Shown: one piece after another, positions 8,294-16,677 of the stretch | Numbering within the stretch: position 1 is the first letter of the stretch | Layout of the letters: each line of letters starts with the position of its first letter | NCBI GenBank assembly: GCA_026713545.1 | Contig: JAPOOG010000071.1 | Coordinates: 1-64,000 of the forward strand | Direction of reading: 5' to 3' | DNA: 64,000 bases | From: Bryobacterales bacterium | GTDB taxonomy: Bacteria; Acidobacteriota; Terriglobia; Bryobacterales; UBA6623 | Translations under genes and position numbers: made by a program | Notes under the pieces: model-generated | Told to the model about the DNA's origin: nothing | What the model saw: only the letters and a program-made list of their open reading frames with translations | Databases searched by the model: none

Positions 8294-9679
8294 ATGACGG
8301 ACCCAAGTTGCACACGCCGCTTCCTCTTGAAGAACGCCGCCTGTGGATTCGGCTATCTCGCCTGGGCGGGGCTGGCAAGCGAACAAGCCGCACTCGCAAA
8401 CGGTTTCCGGAATCCTCTCCTGCCGAAGAAGCCCCACTTCGAAGCCAAGGCGAAGCGGGTCATCCTGATGTTCATGCAGGGCGGGCCCAGCCAGCATGAC
8501 ACGTTCGAATACAATCCCGAGCTTGACAAGGCTGCCGGCCGGGAAGTCGGCTCCGAACTGAACGGTGTCAACACAAGCGGCAAGATCCTGCCCGCCCAAT
8601 TCAAATTCCAGCGGCACGGTCGAAGCGGAATCTACATTTCCGAGATCTTTCCCGAATTGGCGAAGCATGCCGACGACCTGTGCCTGCTGAACGGCATGCA
8701 CACCGACACTCCGGCGCATCCGCAGGCCACCGTCTTCGCGCACACCGGCAGCATCACCTTCGTGCGGCCTTCCATCGGAGCTTGGGCGCTGTACGGCCTG
8801 GGGACGGAAAATCAGGATCTGCCCGGCTTCGTCACGATCAACCCGCCCGTATTCGGCGGAGCGCAGCTCTATGGCTCGGCATTCATGCCCGCCACCTATC
8901 AAGGGACACGAATCAACATCAAGAAAGACAAGGACCCGATCGAAAACATCCGTAACGCCCGCATCTCAACCAGGGAGCAACGCGAGCAGATCGACTTCAT
9001 CCAGTCCATGAACCGCAATATGCTGGAGCGCTCCGAGGTCGACCGGCAGTTGGAGGGCATCATCCAATCGTACGAGCTCGCCTTCCGCATGCAGAACGCC
9101 GTGCCGCAAGTCATGGACATATCGCGCGAGTCCGAGAAAACCAGGCAGATGTATGGCCTGGACGACGATGCGACGAAGGATTATGGAACACAGTGCCTGC
9201 TGGCGCGCCGGATGGCGGAGGCAGGCGTCCGCTTCATCGAGATCGGCCACCGGGGCTGGGACCAGCACGCCAAGATCCGCGAACGCCTGCGCAAGAATGC
9301 AACCGCCGTCGACCAGCCGATCGCGGCGCTCATCACCGATTTGAAGCAGAGAGGCCTTCTCGACGAAACGTTGCTCGTCTGGGGCGGCGAGTTCGGCCGG
9401 TCGTCGTACGAACAGAACGACAAGTCCGACGGACGCCGCCACAACCACCGCGGCTACACCATGTGGATGGCGGGAGGCGGCGTCAAAGGCGGTCTCCAGT
9501 ATGGGGCTTGCGACGTTACGGGCGCGGCGGTTGAAGGCCGAATCCATCTCCACGACCTTCACGCCACCATTCTCCACCAACTCGGCCTCGACCATACGAA
9601 GCTCACCTACCGCTATGCCGGGCGCGACTTCCGGCTCACCGATGTCCACGGCAAGGTCGCCACCGACATTCTGGCTTAG
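8294..9679 (+). CDS. DUF1501 protein, first copy
   Basis: The 461-residue product begins MTDPSCTRRFLLKNAACGFG, a Tat-like leader with only one arginine pair and an alanine-rich end. DUF1501 motifs follow: MQGGPSQHDTFEYNP near residue 65, RRMAEAGVRFIEIGHRGWDQ near 305, and LVWGGEFGRS near 360. The fold belongs to the alkaline phosphatase/sulfatase superfamily; the reaction is not known. I chose the ATG at 8294 because AAGGA lies seven bases upstream and the leader fits; an upstream GTG at 8234 would overlap the cytochrome gene. It forms an operon with the preceding DUF1553 gene. Confidence 0.9.
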   Translation: MTDPSCTRRFLLKNAACGFGYLAWAGLASEQAALANGFRNPLLPKKPHFEAKAKRVILMFMQGGPSQHDTFEYNPELDKAAGREVGSELNGVNTSGKILPAQFKFQRHGRSGIYISEIFPELAKHADDLCLLNGMHTDTPAHPQATVFAHTGSITFVRPSIGAWALYGLGTENQDLPGFVTINPPVFGGAQLYGSAFMPATYQGTRINIKKDKDPIENIRNARISTREQREQIDFIQSMNRNMLERSEVDRQLEGIIQSYELAFRMQNAVPQVMDISRESEKTRQMYGLDDDATKDYGTQCLLARRMAEAGVRFIEIGHRGWDQHAKIRERLRKNATAVDQPIAALITDLKQRGLLDETLLVWGGEFGRSSYEQNDKSDGRRHNHRGYTMWMAGGGVKGGLQYGACDVTGAAVEGRIHLHDLHATILHQLGLDHTKLTYRYAGRDFRLTDVHGKVATDILA

Positions 9680-9767
9680 GCTTGTGACAATCGCGTTCGG
9701 TCGCCCGGCGATCGAGCCCTAACAGCCACTTGTCCTGTGAACAGGACGAATCCTCAGTCGCTCAAGG

Positions 9768-10175
9768 TCATGCCGCGCGCCAAAGCCGGAGCGGTGTGCG
9801 GTCCGCAATGTGGCTGAAATCCCGGTCGGTGGACATCATGACCAGTTTGTGGCCGATGCAGAGATGGGCCAGCAGCGCGACGATGGTTCCGATCTGAATG
9901 CCTTGCCGGCGGCAGTGGTTGCGCAGGCGGGCCGCGGCGATATGGTCGCCGACCCTCGGCACGATCATGGCGATGGCTTCGAAGCGGTCGATGATCAGCG
10001 CCTCGGCGCGTGGTCCGCGGCAGCCCTGCAGTAATTCCTGAAGCACAAGGCCGGTCGTGTAGACCGTCTCACCTCCGCCGAGCGCCTCCCGTAGACGCCG
10101 CACCTCGGAGCCTTGCGGCGGCGCATCCCGTCGAAGCGCCAGAGACCAGACGCTGGTATCCACGAACAGGCTCAC
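9768..10175 (-). CDS. vapC: PIN-domain toxin (VapC family)
   Basis: The 135-residue product is a PIN-domain RNase of type II toxin-antitoxin systems. It has the first catalytic aspartate in LFVDTSVW (residue 6), a conserved glutamate in TTGLVLQELLQG, and the C-terminal acidic motif in STDRDFSHIA. The length is normal for VapC. Its GTG start overlaps the stop of the antitoxin gene (GTGA), so translation is coupled. It is convergent with the DUF1501 gene that ends at 9679. Confidence 0.88.
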   Translation of the reverse strand: MSLFVDTSVWSLALRRDAPPQGSEVRRLREALGGGETVYTTGLVLQELLQGCRGPRAEALIIDRFEAIAMIVPRVGDHIAAARLRNHCRRQGIQIGTIVALLAHLCIGHKLVMMSTDRDFSHIADRTPLRLWRAA

Positions 10176-10372
10176 TTACGGGTCCGCTCGCGCTTGTAGT
10201 CGTAATCGCCGTCCCAATCCAGTTTCCCGAACAGATCGAGCAGCCGTTCCTGCCCCCGCCGCGCGATGAATTCGCGCAAGGCGCGGTTGACAGTGGCTTT
10301 CTTGGTTTTCTCGCCACCAATCGCCAATGCCTTCTCAAGCAGGTCCGGATCTATTGCAAGGTTCGTCGCCAT
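10172..10372 (-). CDS. vapB: VapB-type antitoxin
   Basis: I place the start at the internal ATG, giving a 66-residue protein (MATNLAIDPDLLEKALAIGG). This matches the N-terminus of VapB antitoxins of the ribbon-helix-helix-like group, with NRALREFIARR as the second helix and an acidic and basic toxin-binding tail (LDWDGDYDYKRERTRK). The longer open frame upstream has no family features. The pair with the downstream PIN gene is complete. An AT-rich stretch just upstream (about 10378-10405) probably holds the promoter and operator. Confidence 0.82.
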   Translation of the reverse strand: MATNLAIDPDLLEKALAIGGEKTKKATVNRALREFIARRGQERLLDLFGKLDWDGDYDYKRERTRK

Positions 10373-10399
10373 CGTGTAGATCTCAACACATACTATTAC

Positions 10400-10610
10400 A
10401 CAAATCCTGCTCCAAGATCGTATCGGTGACATCTGATACGTGTCCCGCCACGGACCGTGGACGGACATGCCCCGGATGAACGCCGCCCATAGCAGCCGGT
10501 GAGAAGGAGGCAATCAGCTCATGCGTTGCGCTTGAAGAAGCCGGACCGCGCGACAAGCCGCTTCCCGAATCACGTGAAACCGCCGTTGCGGGTTTTTCCG
10601 CCTTTGACTT
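10400..10610. other. Intergenic region without recognised gene
   Basis: Short open frames on both strands show no family features. The region separates the VapBC module from the heptamer tract upstream of the SGNH hydrolase gene. Confidence 0.4.
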
Positions 10611-10671
10611 TCACGAGACACGAGACACGAGACACGAGACACGAGACACGAGACACGAGACATGTCCTTTC
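10611..10671. repeat. Perfect period-7 tandem repeat (GAGACAC)
   Basis: The unit GAGACAC is repeated in tandem without interruption about five to six times, with partial units at each end. It is the reverse complement of the TCGTGTC heptamers found elsewhere and the purest tract in the window. It lies about 110 bases upstream of the SGNH hydrolase start. Confidence 0.9.
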
Positions 10672-10778
10672 CCGCCCTTGCGGCCAAGAGTTTCCGTCCC
10701 GGTTTCCCTCCGGCCGGCGCCACTCTATGCTAAAGACCGATCTTCCGCCAGGATGGCGATGATTCGGAGGCTGGTCAG

Positions 10779-11840
10779 ATGATCCGCAAGCTGGGAATCG
10801 GAATCGGGACGGCGATGGTGCTGCTCTTTGTCCTGGAGGGCGCGGCGTGGCTGCTGCTATCCCTGGGCTCCGGGCCGGCTCGCGGTTTCCTGGTGTCTCG
10901 CGGCGGAGCGTTTCACCGCCGACTGGCCAGAGGGTTCGACGGGACCTCACGGGGGCCTCTGGCCGTAGACCCGCACTTGGGCTACGCACTCGAGCCGGCT
11001 TTCCAGGTCTTCGGAGAGGGAGAAGGGGAAGGCGCTCTCCGCATCGTGGCCCTGGGAGGCTCCACCACCGATCCCTTCAATCAGGGACACTGGTCCGGCA
11101 CCCTCTCGAAGCTCCTGGCGAGTGAGGGGATTCCGGCTCGCATCCACAACGGCGGCGTCGGCAGCTATTCCACCAACCAGGAAGTGATCAAGCTGATCCG
11201 GGACGCCCTGGCTCTGAACCCCCACGTGGTGGTCTCGGTGGACGGCGTCAACGACCTGGGTCTGGTCAAGTCCATCTCCCCGTCGACTCCGATGGTGAAC
11301 GAGCCCCAGCGGGAGATCATGGAGTACGTGGCCGGCTCGGCCTCGCAGAGCGTGTTCCTGCCCAACCTGGCGCGTCTGCTGGGATCCGGCGAAGAGATCC
11401 TGCAGGAGCCGCACTGGGGTCATCCGGCCGAAATGAAGGCCGAAGAGGTTTGGGAGAGGAACGTGCGCATCATGAACGCCGTCTGCGGGGAGTTCGGCAT
11501 CCGTTACCTGGCGGTCCTGCAACCCATCATGGGATTCGGGAGCTATGAGCGGTCTGCCCGCGAAGAAGAGATGTGGGAAGAACGGAGTCAGCGGTTGCAC
11601 CCGGACGGGACGCCCTACCACAAGGCCCTGACCCGCTATTACGAGGCGGCCCAGGTCCGCTGCGAGCGCCTTGCCTACTGCGCCGATCTAACCGGGATCT
11701 ACGCCGGGAGAAGCGACCTCTACGGCGATCCCCGCCATCCCAACCCGGAGGGATACCGCTTGTTGGGAGAGGCCATCCACCAGGAGCTTCGGGACCGCGG
11801 CCTGCTGGTGTTGCCTGAGGATCATGAATCCGAACCGTAA
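10779..11840 (+). CDS. Membrane-anchored SGNH/GDSL hydrolase
   Basis: The 353-residue protein has an N-terminal hydrophobic segment (about residues 5-28) that anchors or exports it. An SGNH esterase domain follows: block I IVALGGSTTDPF near residue 90 with the nucleophile serine, NGGVGSYSTNQE, VSVDGVNDLG near 150, and the C-terminal DPRHPNPEGYRLLGEAI with the Asp-x-x-His pair near 330. The family includes carbohydrate esterases and acyltransferase-linked hydrolases; the substrate is unknown. CGGAGG eight bases before the ATG supports this start. It is a single gene between a toxin-antitoxin module and decayed sequence. Confidence 0.85.
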   Translation: MIRKLGIGIGTAMVLLFVLEGAAWLLLSLGSGPARGFLVSRGGAFHRRLARGFDGTSRGPLAVDPHLGYALEPAFQVFGEGEGEGALRIVALGGSTTDPFNQGHWSGTLSKLLASEGIPARIHNGGVGSYSTNQEVIKLIRDALALNPHVVVSVDGVNDLGLVKSISPSTPMVNEPQREIMEYVAGSASQSVFLPNLARLLGSGEEILQEPHWGHPAEMKAEEVWERNVRIMNAVCGEFGIRYLAVLQPIMGFGSYERSAREEEMWEERSQRLHPDGTPYHKALTRYYEAAQVRCERLAYCADLTGIYAGRSDLYGDPRHPNPEGYRLLGEAIHQELRDRGLLVLPEDHESEP

Positions 11841-11994
11841 AGATGCCGGCCGGGATCGTCGAGCGCCTTGATCAGACGGGCATGAAGCCCCAGTCCCATC
11901 TTGTTCTCCCGCCGGTGGCCAAATCCGGCTCATCAGATCTCGGCAGCGCATCTCGGCTTCCGCAAGCTCTCGCGACGCCGCGCGTGCGTGAGAT

Positions 11995-12250
11995 TCAGAG
12001 GCTGCGCTCCATTTCCTGTTCCCGCTCCGGCTTCGGATCGCGGATGTGCGCCCTTTCCAGAGACTCCCTGGCGAAAAGCTCGTTCCGGAGGGTGTCGATC
12101 CGGCCCAGGCCTTCCCACAACTTCCGATCCTGCTGCATCTCCCCGCGCATGGCCGTGTCGAGGCGCTGTGCGACCGGTCCGCCTTCTCGTTCTCGAAGAG
12201 GATTGCCGGTAGCCGCGCTGAAACTTGACACCCTGACGGGGTCTTTGCTG
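11995..12250 (-). pseudogene. Possible fragment of an unknown protein gene
   Basis: The minus-strand frame ending at 11995 reads like real protein over its last 80 or so residues, with a charged, coiled-coil-like stretch (AMRGEMQQDRKLWEGLGRI, then RNELFARESLERAHIRDPK). The part upstream of about 12250 looks like random high-GC translation, and no start or signal fits. I read it as the 3' remnant of a gene, but I do not recognise the family, and a chance frame is possible. Confidence 0.3.
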
Positions 12251-12345
12251 GGATAGGTGAACCTCCCCGCACACACGGAATCAACGGCACTCGGGTCGCC
12301 CGCGGGGTTGGCCTTTCCCTTTCCTGGCATTCCCTTCCTCAACTC

Positions 12346-12537
12346 ATGTCCAGCGCCTGCAGCCACGACCCAACGGACATTCGCGGCAAGACTTCCTATC
12401 GCCGCCGGCGCATCTACAAGAAACAGGTCTGCCGGACCTGCGGATGGGTCAGGGAATACTCGATGCCGTCCTGGGCACATGGAGAGTGGAACTTCGGGGA
12501 GTGGACGCCGCCCGAGGATTTCAGCAAGCGCGACTAG
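12346..12537 (+). CDS. Small hypothetical protein with CxxC motif
   Basis: The 63-residue frame contains CSHD near the N-terminus and CRTCGW in the middle, a pattern compatible with a small zinc-binding fold. The C-terminal half is rich in aromatic and acidic residues (HGEWNFGEWTPPEDFSKRD), unlike random translation of this GC-rich DNA. No ribosome-binding site is visible. It stands alone within a decayed region, so it may be a real small gene or a fragment. Confidence 0.35.
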   Translation: MSSACSHDPTDIRGKTSYRRRRIYKKQVCRTCGWVREYSMPSWAHGEWNFGEWTPPEDFSKRD

Positions 12538-12653
12538 CCCGATCGACAACCAGTGTCGTTCGGCACGAAATGAACAACTCTGAAGGCAAGACCCGAAGCT
12601 ATCCCGACAGACTTTTGGGGCGAGAAGGCATATCCCACAACGAGCGCCTAGTG

Positions 12654-12706
12654 TGAAACATCCTCCTGATCAAGTGCCGGCGCCGCTTGATCAGGAGGAT
12701 GTTTCA
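12654..12706. repeat. Perfect 21-bp inverted repeat
   Basis: The left arm begins TGAAACATCCTCCTGATC and the right arm (12686-12706) is its exact inverse, with an 11-base GC-rich spacer. The strand would fold into a very stable hairpin. The sequence looks like the two ends of an insertion element brought together after loss of the middle, or a cruciform regulatory site. A degenerate half-copy is at about 590. Confidence 0.75.
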
Positions 12707-12719
12707 GGTCAGGTGATGA

Positions 12720-12915
12720 TTCCTCCCGGACGGCTCCGAGATTTCATCCTCGGCCGTCTCGGGATGGCCTTCCGGGTCGTCGTAGCACTCGCCGTGTTTT
12801 TCATCACGCGGAAAGCTTTCAGTTGGACAGGGGCCTCCTCACCTTCATTCAGTCTTCATCTCATTCTTCAACAAAGGGATCCAGATCTTCTCGTCTTTGC
12901 CTCATGGTTTCCTGC
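12720..12915. other. Region without recognised gene
   Basis: Between the hairpin and the toxin gene I see no coding signal or repeat. The short frames present have no family features. Confidence 0.4.
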
Positions 12916-13206
12916 TCAATGGTACCCCTTATCGCGGCTACCGGCCCTGACCAGGAGCACCCGCAAAGCGTCCTGCTCGATGCGGGCGATAATGCGGTAG
13001 TCACCCACTCTCCGCACGGCGGCGTACTTCCAAAACTCGCCTAGCCTGGAGCCCTTGAAACCCGTGAGGGCTTCACCGATACTGCACGGATCGTCCAGAG
13101 TGGCAACGCGGCCGTGCAGAAAGGCAAGGATGCGCCTAGCCGTCTGCCGGTCGAGCTTATCCAAGTCTCTTACGGCGGCGCGGTCAAACTCAACCTTCCA
13201 AGCCAT
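12916..13206 (-). CDS. RelE/ParE-family toxin
   Basis: The 96-residue protein is a full-length RelE/ParE fold toxin. It starts MAWKVEFDRAAVRDLDKLD, followed by the helix ARRILAFL, the core strand GEFWKYAAVRRVGDYRII, and the C-terminal ALRVLLVRAGSRDKGY, where RelE-type toxins keep a basic residue and tyrosine. Such toxins cleave mRNA on the ribosome (RelE) or act on gyrase (ParE); the RVGDYRII strand is more RelE-like. It overlaps the upstream antitoxin gene by 17 bases. Confidence 0.9.
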   Translation of the reverse strand: MAWKVEFDRAAVRDLDKLDRQTARRILAFLHGRVATLDDPCSIGEALTGFKGSRLGEFWKYAAVRRVGDYRIIARIEQDALRVLLVRAGSRDKGYH

Positions 13207-13420
13207 AGCGCTTCATCACTTCTTCCAGCGGTACGATCTCGGACTTCCCGGCTCGAATATCGATCAGGCGTTGCTCGGCAAGGGACAAGTCCTCGAGATC
13301 GTCCAGATGCTCGTTGATGGCTTCGATCATGTCGAAGGTCCTGCTGCGTCCGGTGAGGCCGGACAACCGTTGCAGGCGTCGAGAGACCTCATCAGGCAAG
13401 CGAAGGGCTTCGAGATTCAT
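13190..13420 (-). CDS. RelB-type antitoxin
   Basis: The 76-residue product is a small ribbon-helix-helix antitoxin: MNLEALRLPDEVSRRLQRLS as DNA-binding strand and first helix, RSRTFDMIEAINEHLDDLED as second helix, then a toxin-binding tail (PLEEVMKRYGLEG). It overlaps the RelE/ParE-type toxin gene downstream. A perfect TATAAT lies 18 bases upstream of the ATG, exactly at the edge of an inverted-repeat element. Confidence 0.88.
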   Translation of the reverse strand: MNLEALRLPDEVSRRLQRLSGLTGRSRTFDMIEAINEHLDDLEDLSLAEQRLIDIRAGKSEIVPLEEVMKRYGLEG

Positions 13421-13437
13421 GACGGCTCTCGCGGCGT

Positions 13438-13443
13438 ATTATA
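13438..13443 (-). promoter_or_regulatory. TATAAT -10 box of the RelBE-type operon
   Basis: On the minus strand the hexamer is a perfect TATAAT, 18 bases before the antitoxin ATG. The spacer and any -35 would lie inside the neighbouring mobile element; I see no good TTGACA there. The element may therefore have replaced part of the promoter. Confidence 0.5.
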
Positions 13444-13622
13444 GCCTGCATTTCTCACCACGCGACGGGCGAAGCACGCGATACGACCGCCAGGACTTCG
13501 TTGCGCTTGCTTGCCGTGCTCAACGTACTGTTCAAGTACGCCTGCGCGCGCCAAGCGGCGCGCGCCTCGTCCTGACAGCCCTCTCACCCACTTCGCCCGC
13601 CACGTAGTGAGAAATGCAGGTT
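13443..13622 (+). mobile_element. 180-bp inverted-repeat element, copy 2
   Basis: The left end is AGCCTGCATTTCTCACCAC and the right end is GTAGTGAGAAATGCAGGTT. The core matches copy 1 almost throughout, including the GCGCGCCAAGCGG stretch. It abuts the -10 box of the RelBE-type operon on its left side. Confidence 0.88.
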
Positions 13623-13758
13623 AGCCATAATGACAGTATTATAGATTCGCTCCAGCTCGAGGATGGAAAGAGGCTGACTGCCAGACTGCCGCGCATGAGC
13701 GCGAAACGGAATGCAGTCTTTGCCGGCGGGCCTACTGTTCCGGACCGGCAGCCACGGG

Positions 13759-14847
13759 CTATTCGCGATATGCGCGTGACCACGTCAAGAACTTTTCCAG
13801 ATGCTCGCCGTTGGCGTCGATCCATTCTCCGATCCCATCCCAACTCACGATTTGATGGGTGTGATAGACGAACGGTTCGGTGAAGCCGAAATCTTCAAGC
13901 TCCATGAAATACGGCACGTAATGGTCCCATGCAAAACCGCGCTGCTCCTGCTTTGCGTCGATCGAGCTTAATACAGTGAATAGCGAGCCGAAGCGGTCAA
14001 GCGTTTTCTCGAGCGGCGTTTGGTCCTTGCTCTCCGGCAAGTGCTCGACCGCTACCGTCGCCGACAGCACCATCTCGGCTGCGAGGAAGTCTCCCTCGCC
14101 GGTGTTCGCGTCGGGATTCAAGAAGATCGTGATGTTATTGTCGCCGTCCTGAGAAGCCTGTCCTGCCAGGATCGAGTGAAGCGATTGCAGCGCGACGCCG
14201 GACCGGGCAGAGTCCGGTTCCAGAATGAGGAACCGCACGAAGGCAAGCAGGGCCGGTATGCGGTGGCCAAGAGAGACATATTGCTCAGCCAGCGCAAGAT
14301 GGCTGCTGGCGTAATTCGGGTCGTTGTCGATCGCCTTCTTGAAATGCCGGACGGCCTCTTTGCTCTTTCCCAAGTTCTTGTAGGTGACGGCCAAGTTGTA
14401 GTGGAGAAGGTGATCCGTCGGGCTTTGCCGCAGGGTGGAGCGATAGAGCTTGACGGCCTTATTGGGCTTTCCCGACTCGTCCAGGCAGTTTCCCCATAGC
14501 ACGTAGAAACGCGCCTGCAACTTGGAGAGGTACCTGGTACCGCTCTTTGCCGACCGTATGCAGTTGGAGTAGTCCTTCTTCTTGGAATAACTGAATGCGA
14601 GTTCGTAGAGGGCGACGATATCGTCGGGATTCTCGTCGAGCACCTGCCGGTAGGCCTTGATCGCGCCGTCGTAGTCGCCCTCGTCATGCAACGAGATTCC
14701 CTTCTGGATCAGAGCCACATGCTTCTCGAAAGTCGGCACGGCGTTGAAATCCGGCTTCTGAGCCACAGCGATTTGAGCGAGGCAGCCAACACCGGCCAGG
14801 ACGATCGGCAACATGGTGCTTCTACCTAGGAATGCTGGAGGTGTCAT
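13759..14847 (-). CDS. Exported tetratricopeptide-repeat protein
   Basis: The 362-residue protein has a Sec signal (hydrophobic stretch about residues 10-29, ending AVAQ). TPR units follow: residues about 45-78 (GISLHDEGDYDGAIKAYRQV), then YELAFSYSKKKDYSNCIRSA, YVLWGNCLDESGKPNKAVKL, YNLAVTYKNLGKSKEAVRHF and HLALAEQYVSLGHRIPALLA. The last 150 residues have no recognised domain. It is likely a periplasmic scaffold protein. A second ATG at residue 12 (14814) would give an equally good signal peptide. It stands alone between mobile repeats. Confidence 0.82.
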   Translation of the reverse strand: MTPPAFLGRSTMLPIVLAGVGCLAQIAVAQKPDFNAVPTFEKHVALIQKGISLHDEGDYDGAIKAYRQVLDENPDDIVALYELAFSYSKKKDYSNCIRSAKSGTRYLSKLQARFYVLWGNCLDESGKPNKAVKLYRSTLRQSPTDHLLHYNLAVTYKNLGKSKEAVRHFKKAIDNDPNYASSHLALAEQYVSLGHRIPALLAFVRFLILEPDSARSGVALQSLHSILAGQASQDGDNNITIFLNPDANTGEGDFLAAEMVLSATVAVEHLPESKDQTPLEKTLDRFGSLFTVLSSIDAKQEQRGFAWDHYVPYFMELEDFGFTEPFVYHTHQIVSWDGIGEWIDANGEHLEKFLTWSRAYRE

Positions 14848-15160
14848 GTCCGGATGCCTTTCGTTTTCGAGTTTCCCACCGCCTTCAAGTTTCTCGGTGG
14901 ATTGCTCAAGCAGCCTTCACTTAGTAAGACACCGCCAAGAGGGCGTTTGGTCCAGTCAAGCCAACGAACTACGGCTCAGAGAACAGCCACTACGCTGGCT
15001 ATGGGTCAGGATTTTCTTTCCGGTCATCGCGGCATGGTAAAGATAGCCGATCCGGAGCCGCCGTTGTCCGGCGGCCCAACGCAGGGCGGCGTGCTCGTGA
15101 CCTCTTTGCGTGGCATATCCGGCCGGCCGGGCCGGGGGACCTGGTGACGATCAATGGGCC
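14848..15160. other. Intergenic region, no gene recognised
   Basis: Frames on either strand show no family features. GCCGCCGTTGTCCGGCGGC at 15058-15076 is a strong GC-rich inverted repeat, without a T-run, so it is not a standard terminator. The region ends at a cluster of two mobile repeats. Confidence 0.35.
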
Positions 15161-15333
15161 AGCCTGCCTATCTCACCACTCGACGGCCGAAGCACGCGAG
15201 GGAATGGCCGTGATTCGTGACTCGTGACTCGTGAAAAACCTTACCGGCCCAGTTACCGGCACGGGCGGCTTGCGCCTCATGCTGGCGGGCCTCTCAGGCA
15301 CTTCACCTCGCCCTATGGTGAGACAGGCAGGCT
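15161..15333 (+). mobile_element. Inverted-repeat element, variant copy with heptamer core
   Basis: The left end AGCCTGCCTATCTCACCAC and right end ATGGTGAGACAGGCAGGCT match the 180-bp family, but the core is replaced by a period-7 tract (15210-15236) and the AAAAACCTTACCGGCC segment seen at 121-140 and 48615. This shows that the two repeat types are modules of one mosaic family. Confidence 0.75.
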
Positions 15334-15599
15334 ATACAGCCCGTGTCAAAAGTCACGCAGGCGGCGTTACGCGCCCTAGCCCGATTGCGTAACGTCTGGC
15401 CGTTCAAGGAATACAGCGCCGCCCTCTCCGCGCAGCCAGCGGAAGCGGCGCGTAACCCTTTGGGCGACGGACGTTTGCGGTCGTCGGCTTTGTCGTTCGT
15501 CGGAGGAGATCACCCGGATCGCCATCCTCCTCACTCCGAGCCGAGCAACCGCAGGAGCCCGCCGCGCCTTCCACGGGACTTTTGACACAGGCTGTATAG
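15332..15599. mobile_element. 268-bp element with 23-bp inverted ends
   Basis: The left end starts CTATACAGCCCGTGTCAAA (15332-15354), and the right end (15577-15599) is its inverse with one mismatch out of 23. No complete transposase is encoded. The minus-strand frame inside has the arginine-rich look of a transposase C-terminus (RVTRRFRWLRGEG), which is only suggestive. It sits directly next to the preceding element and 11 bases before the mannonate dehydratase ATG. Confidence 0.75.
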
Positions 15600-15610
15600 T
15601 GTTCAGCGCC

Positions 15611-16627
15611 ATGATCAACCTCGACGACCTTCCCATGCGAGTGGGGCTGGGGCAATTCCATGACATTACCGAATCGCGGCTGCGGTTCATCAAGCAATGC
15701 GGCTGCGACGACTTTCAACTCAACACGCCCAACCTGCCCGGGGAGGAGCGTTGGGAATACGAGGACCTGGCGGTCCTGGTCGAGCGGGCGAAGAATGCCG
15801 ATCTGAGGCTGATGGCGATCGAGAACGTCCCGGTCAGGTTCTGGGACCAGATCCTGCTGGGCGGCAGCGGCCGAGAGAGGCAGCTCGACAACATGGTATA
15901 CACCGTCCGCAACGTCGCCAAGGCGGGGATTCCCATTCTCGGTTACGCCTTCATGCCGTCGGGGGTCTGGCGCACCTCGCAAGACCGGCCGGTACGCGGC
16001 GGAGCGTTGGCGACCGCCTTCGACTACGACAAGGCGAAAGCGGCGAAGGCGGGCGACGACATCCCGGATGGGGTTTGGGGCCGCGCGCCGGTCGAGCGCG
16101 AATACTCCGAGCAGGAGATCCGGGAGAACTACTGCTGGTACCTGGAGCGCATTCTTCCCGTATGCGAGGAGGCCGGGCTGCGGCTGGCGCTTCATCCCGA
16201 TGATCCGCCGGTCCCCACGCTGGGCGGCGTGGGCCGGGTCTTTCGCAACCTGGAGAACTTCCGCCGCGCCATGGATCTCTTCGACAGCCCGATGCACGGC
16301 TTGGACTTCTGCCACGGCTGCTGGTCGGAGATGCGCGGGGGTGAAGGGGTCACGGACGCGATCCGGTTGTTCGGGGAGCGCAACAAGATCTTCTACGTGC
16401 ACTTTCGGGACGTCCAGGGTCCGGTTGAAGACTTCACGGAGTGCCACCTCGGCGACGGCAACTGCGATCCGGTGGAGACCATCCGCACGCTGAAGCAGGT
16501 GGGATTCCGCGGGTTCCTGCTGCCGGACCACGTTCCGCGGATGGAGGGTGACACCGATTGGTGCGACCGCGGGCGCGCCTGGACGGTGGGCTACATCAAG
16601 GGGCTGATCGCGGCCGTCGAGGCGTGA
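15611..16627 (+). CDS. uxuA: Mannonate dehydratase
   Basis: The 338-residue product matches D-mannonate dehydratase (UxuA, TIM-barrel), which converts D-mannonate to 2-keto-3-deoxygluconate in hexuronate catabolism. Family motifs are ALHPDDPP near residue 193, MHGLDFCHGCWSEM near 230, and KIFYVHFRDVQG near 260, which supply metal-binding His, Cys and Asp/His residues. The C-terminal LLPDHVPRMEGD is also typical. The ATG at 15611 gives MINLDDLPMRVGLGQ; a GTG at 15599 lies inside a mobile element end and is less likely. No ribosome-binding site is visible, so the element may have displaced the native leader. No other hexuronate gene is adjacent. Confidence 0.9.
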   Translation: MINLDDLPMRVGLGQFHDITESRLRFIKQCGCDDFQLNTPNLPGEERWEYEDLAVLVERAKNADLRLMAIENVPVRFWDQILLGGSGRERQLDNMVYTVRNVAKAGIPILGYAFMPSGVWRTSQDRPVRGGALATAFDYDKAKAAKAGDDIPDGVWGRAPVEREYSEQEIRENYCWYLERILPVCEEAGLRLALHPDDPPVPTLGGVGRVFRNLENFRRAMDLFDSPMHGLDFCHGCWSEMRGGEGVTDAIRLFGERNKIFYVHFRDVQGPVEDFTECHLGDGNCDPVETIRTLKQVGFRGFLLPDHVPRMEGDTDWCDRGRAWTVGYIKGLIAAVEA

Positions 16628-16643
16628 CGGCCCGCGGTTGCCG

Positions 16644-16677
16644 GATCAGCCGAAGCTCAGCCAGCCGGCCTGGATCG
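16644..16677. repeat. 34-bp direct repeat, left copy
   Basis: These 34 bases are identical to 18086-18119, which is the 3' end and stop codon of the Nramp-like gene. The two copies flank a segment of about 1.4 kb in direct orientation. It lies 16 bases after the mannonate dehydratase stop. Confidence 0.9.

Noticed and set aside
10611-10671. Tandem repeats as a possible CRISPR array
   Set aside because: The units are seven bases long with no spacers, and no cas gene is present.
15058-15076. GC-rich inverted repeat as an intrinsic terminator
   Set aside because: The stem is strong but no T-run follows on either strand.
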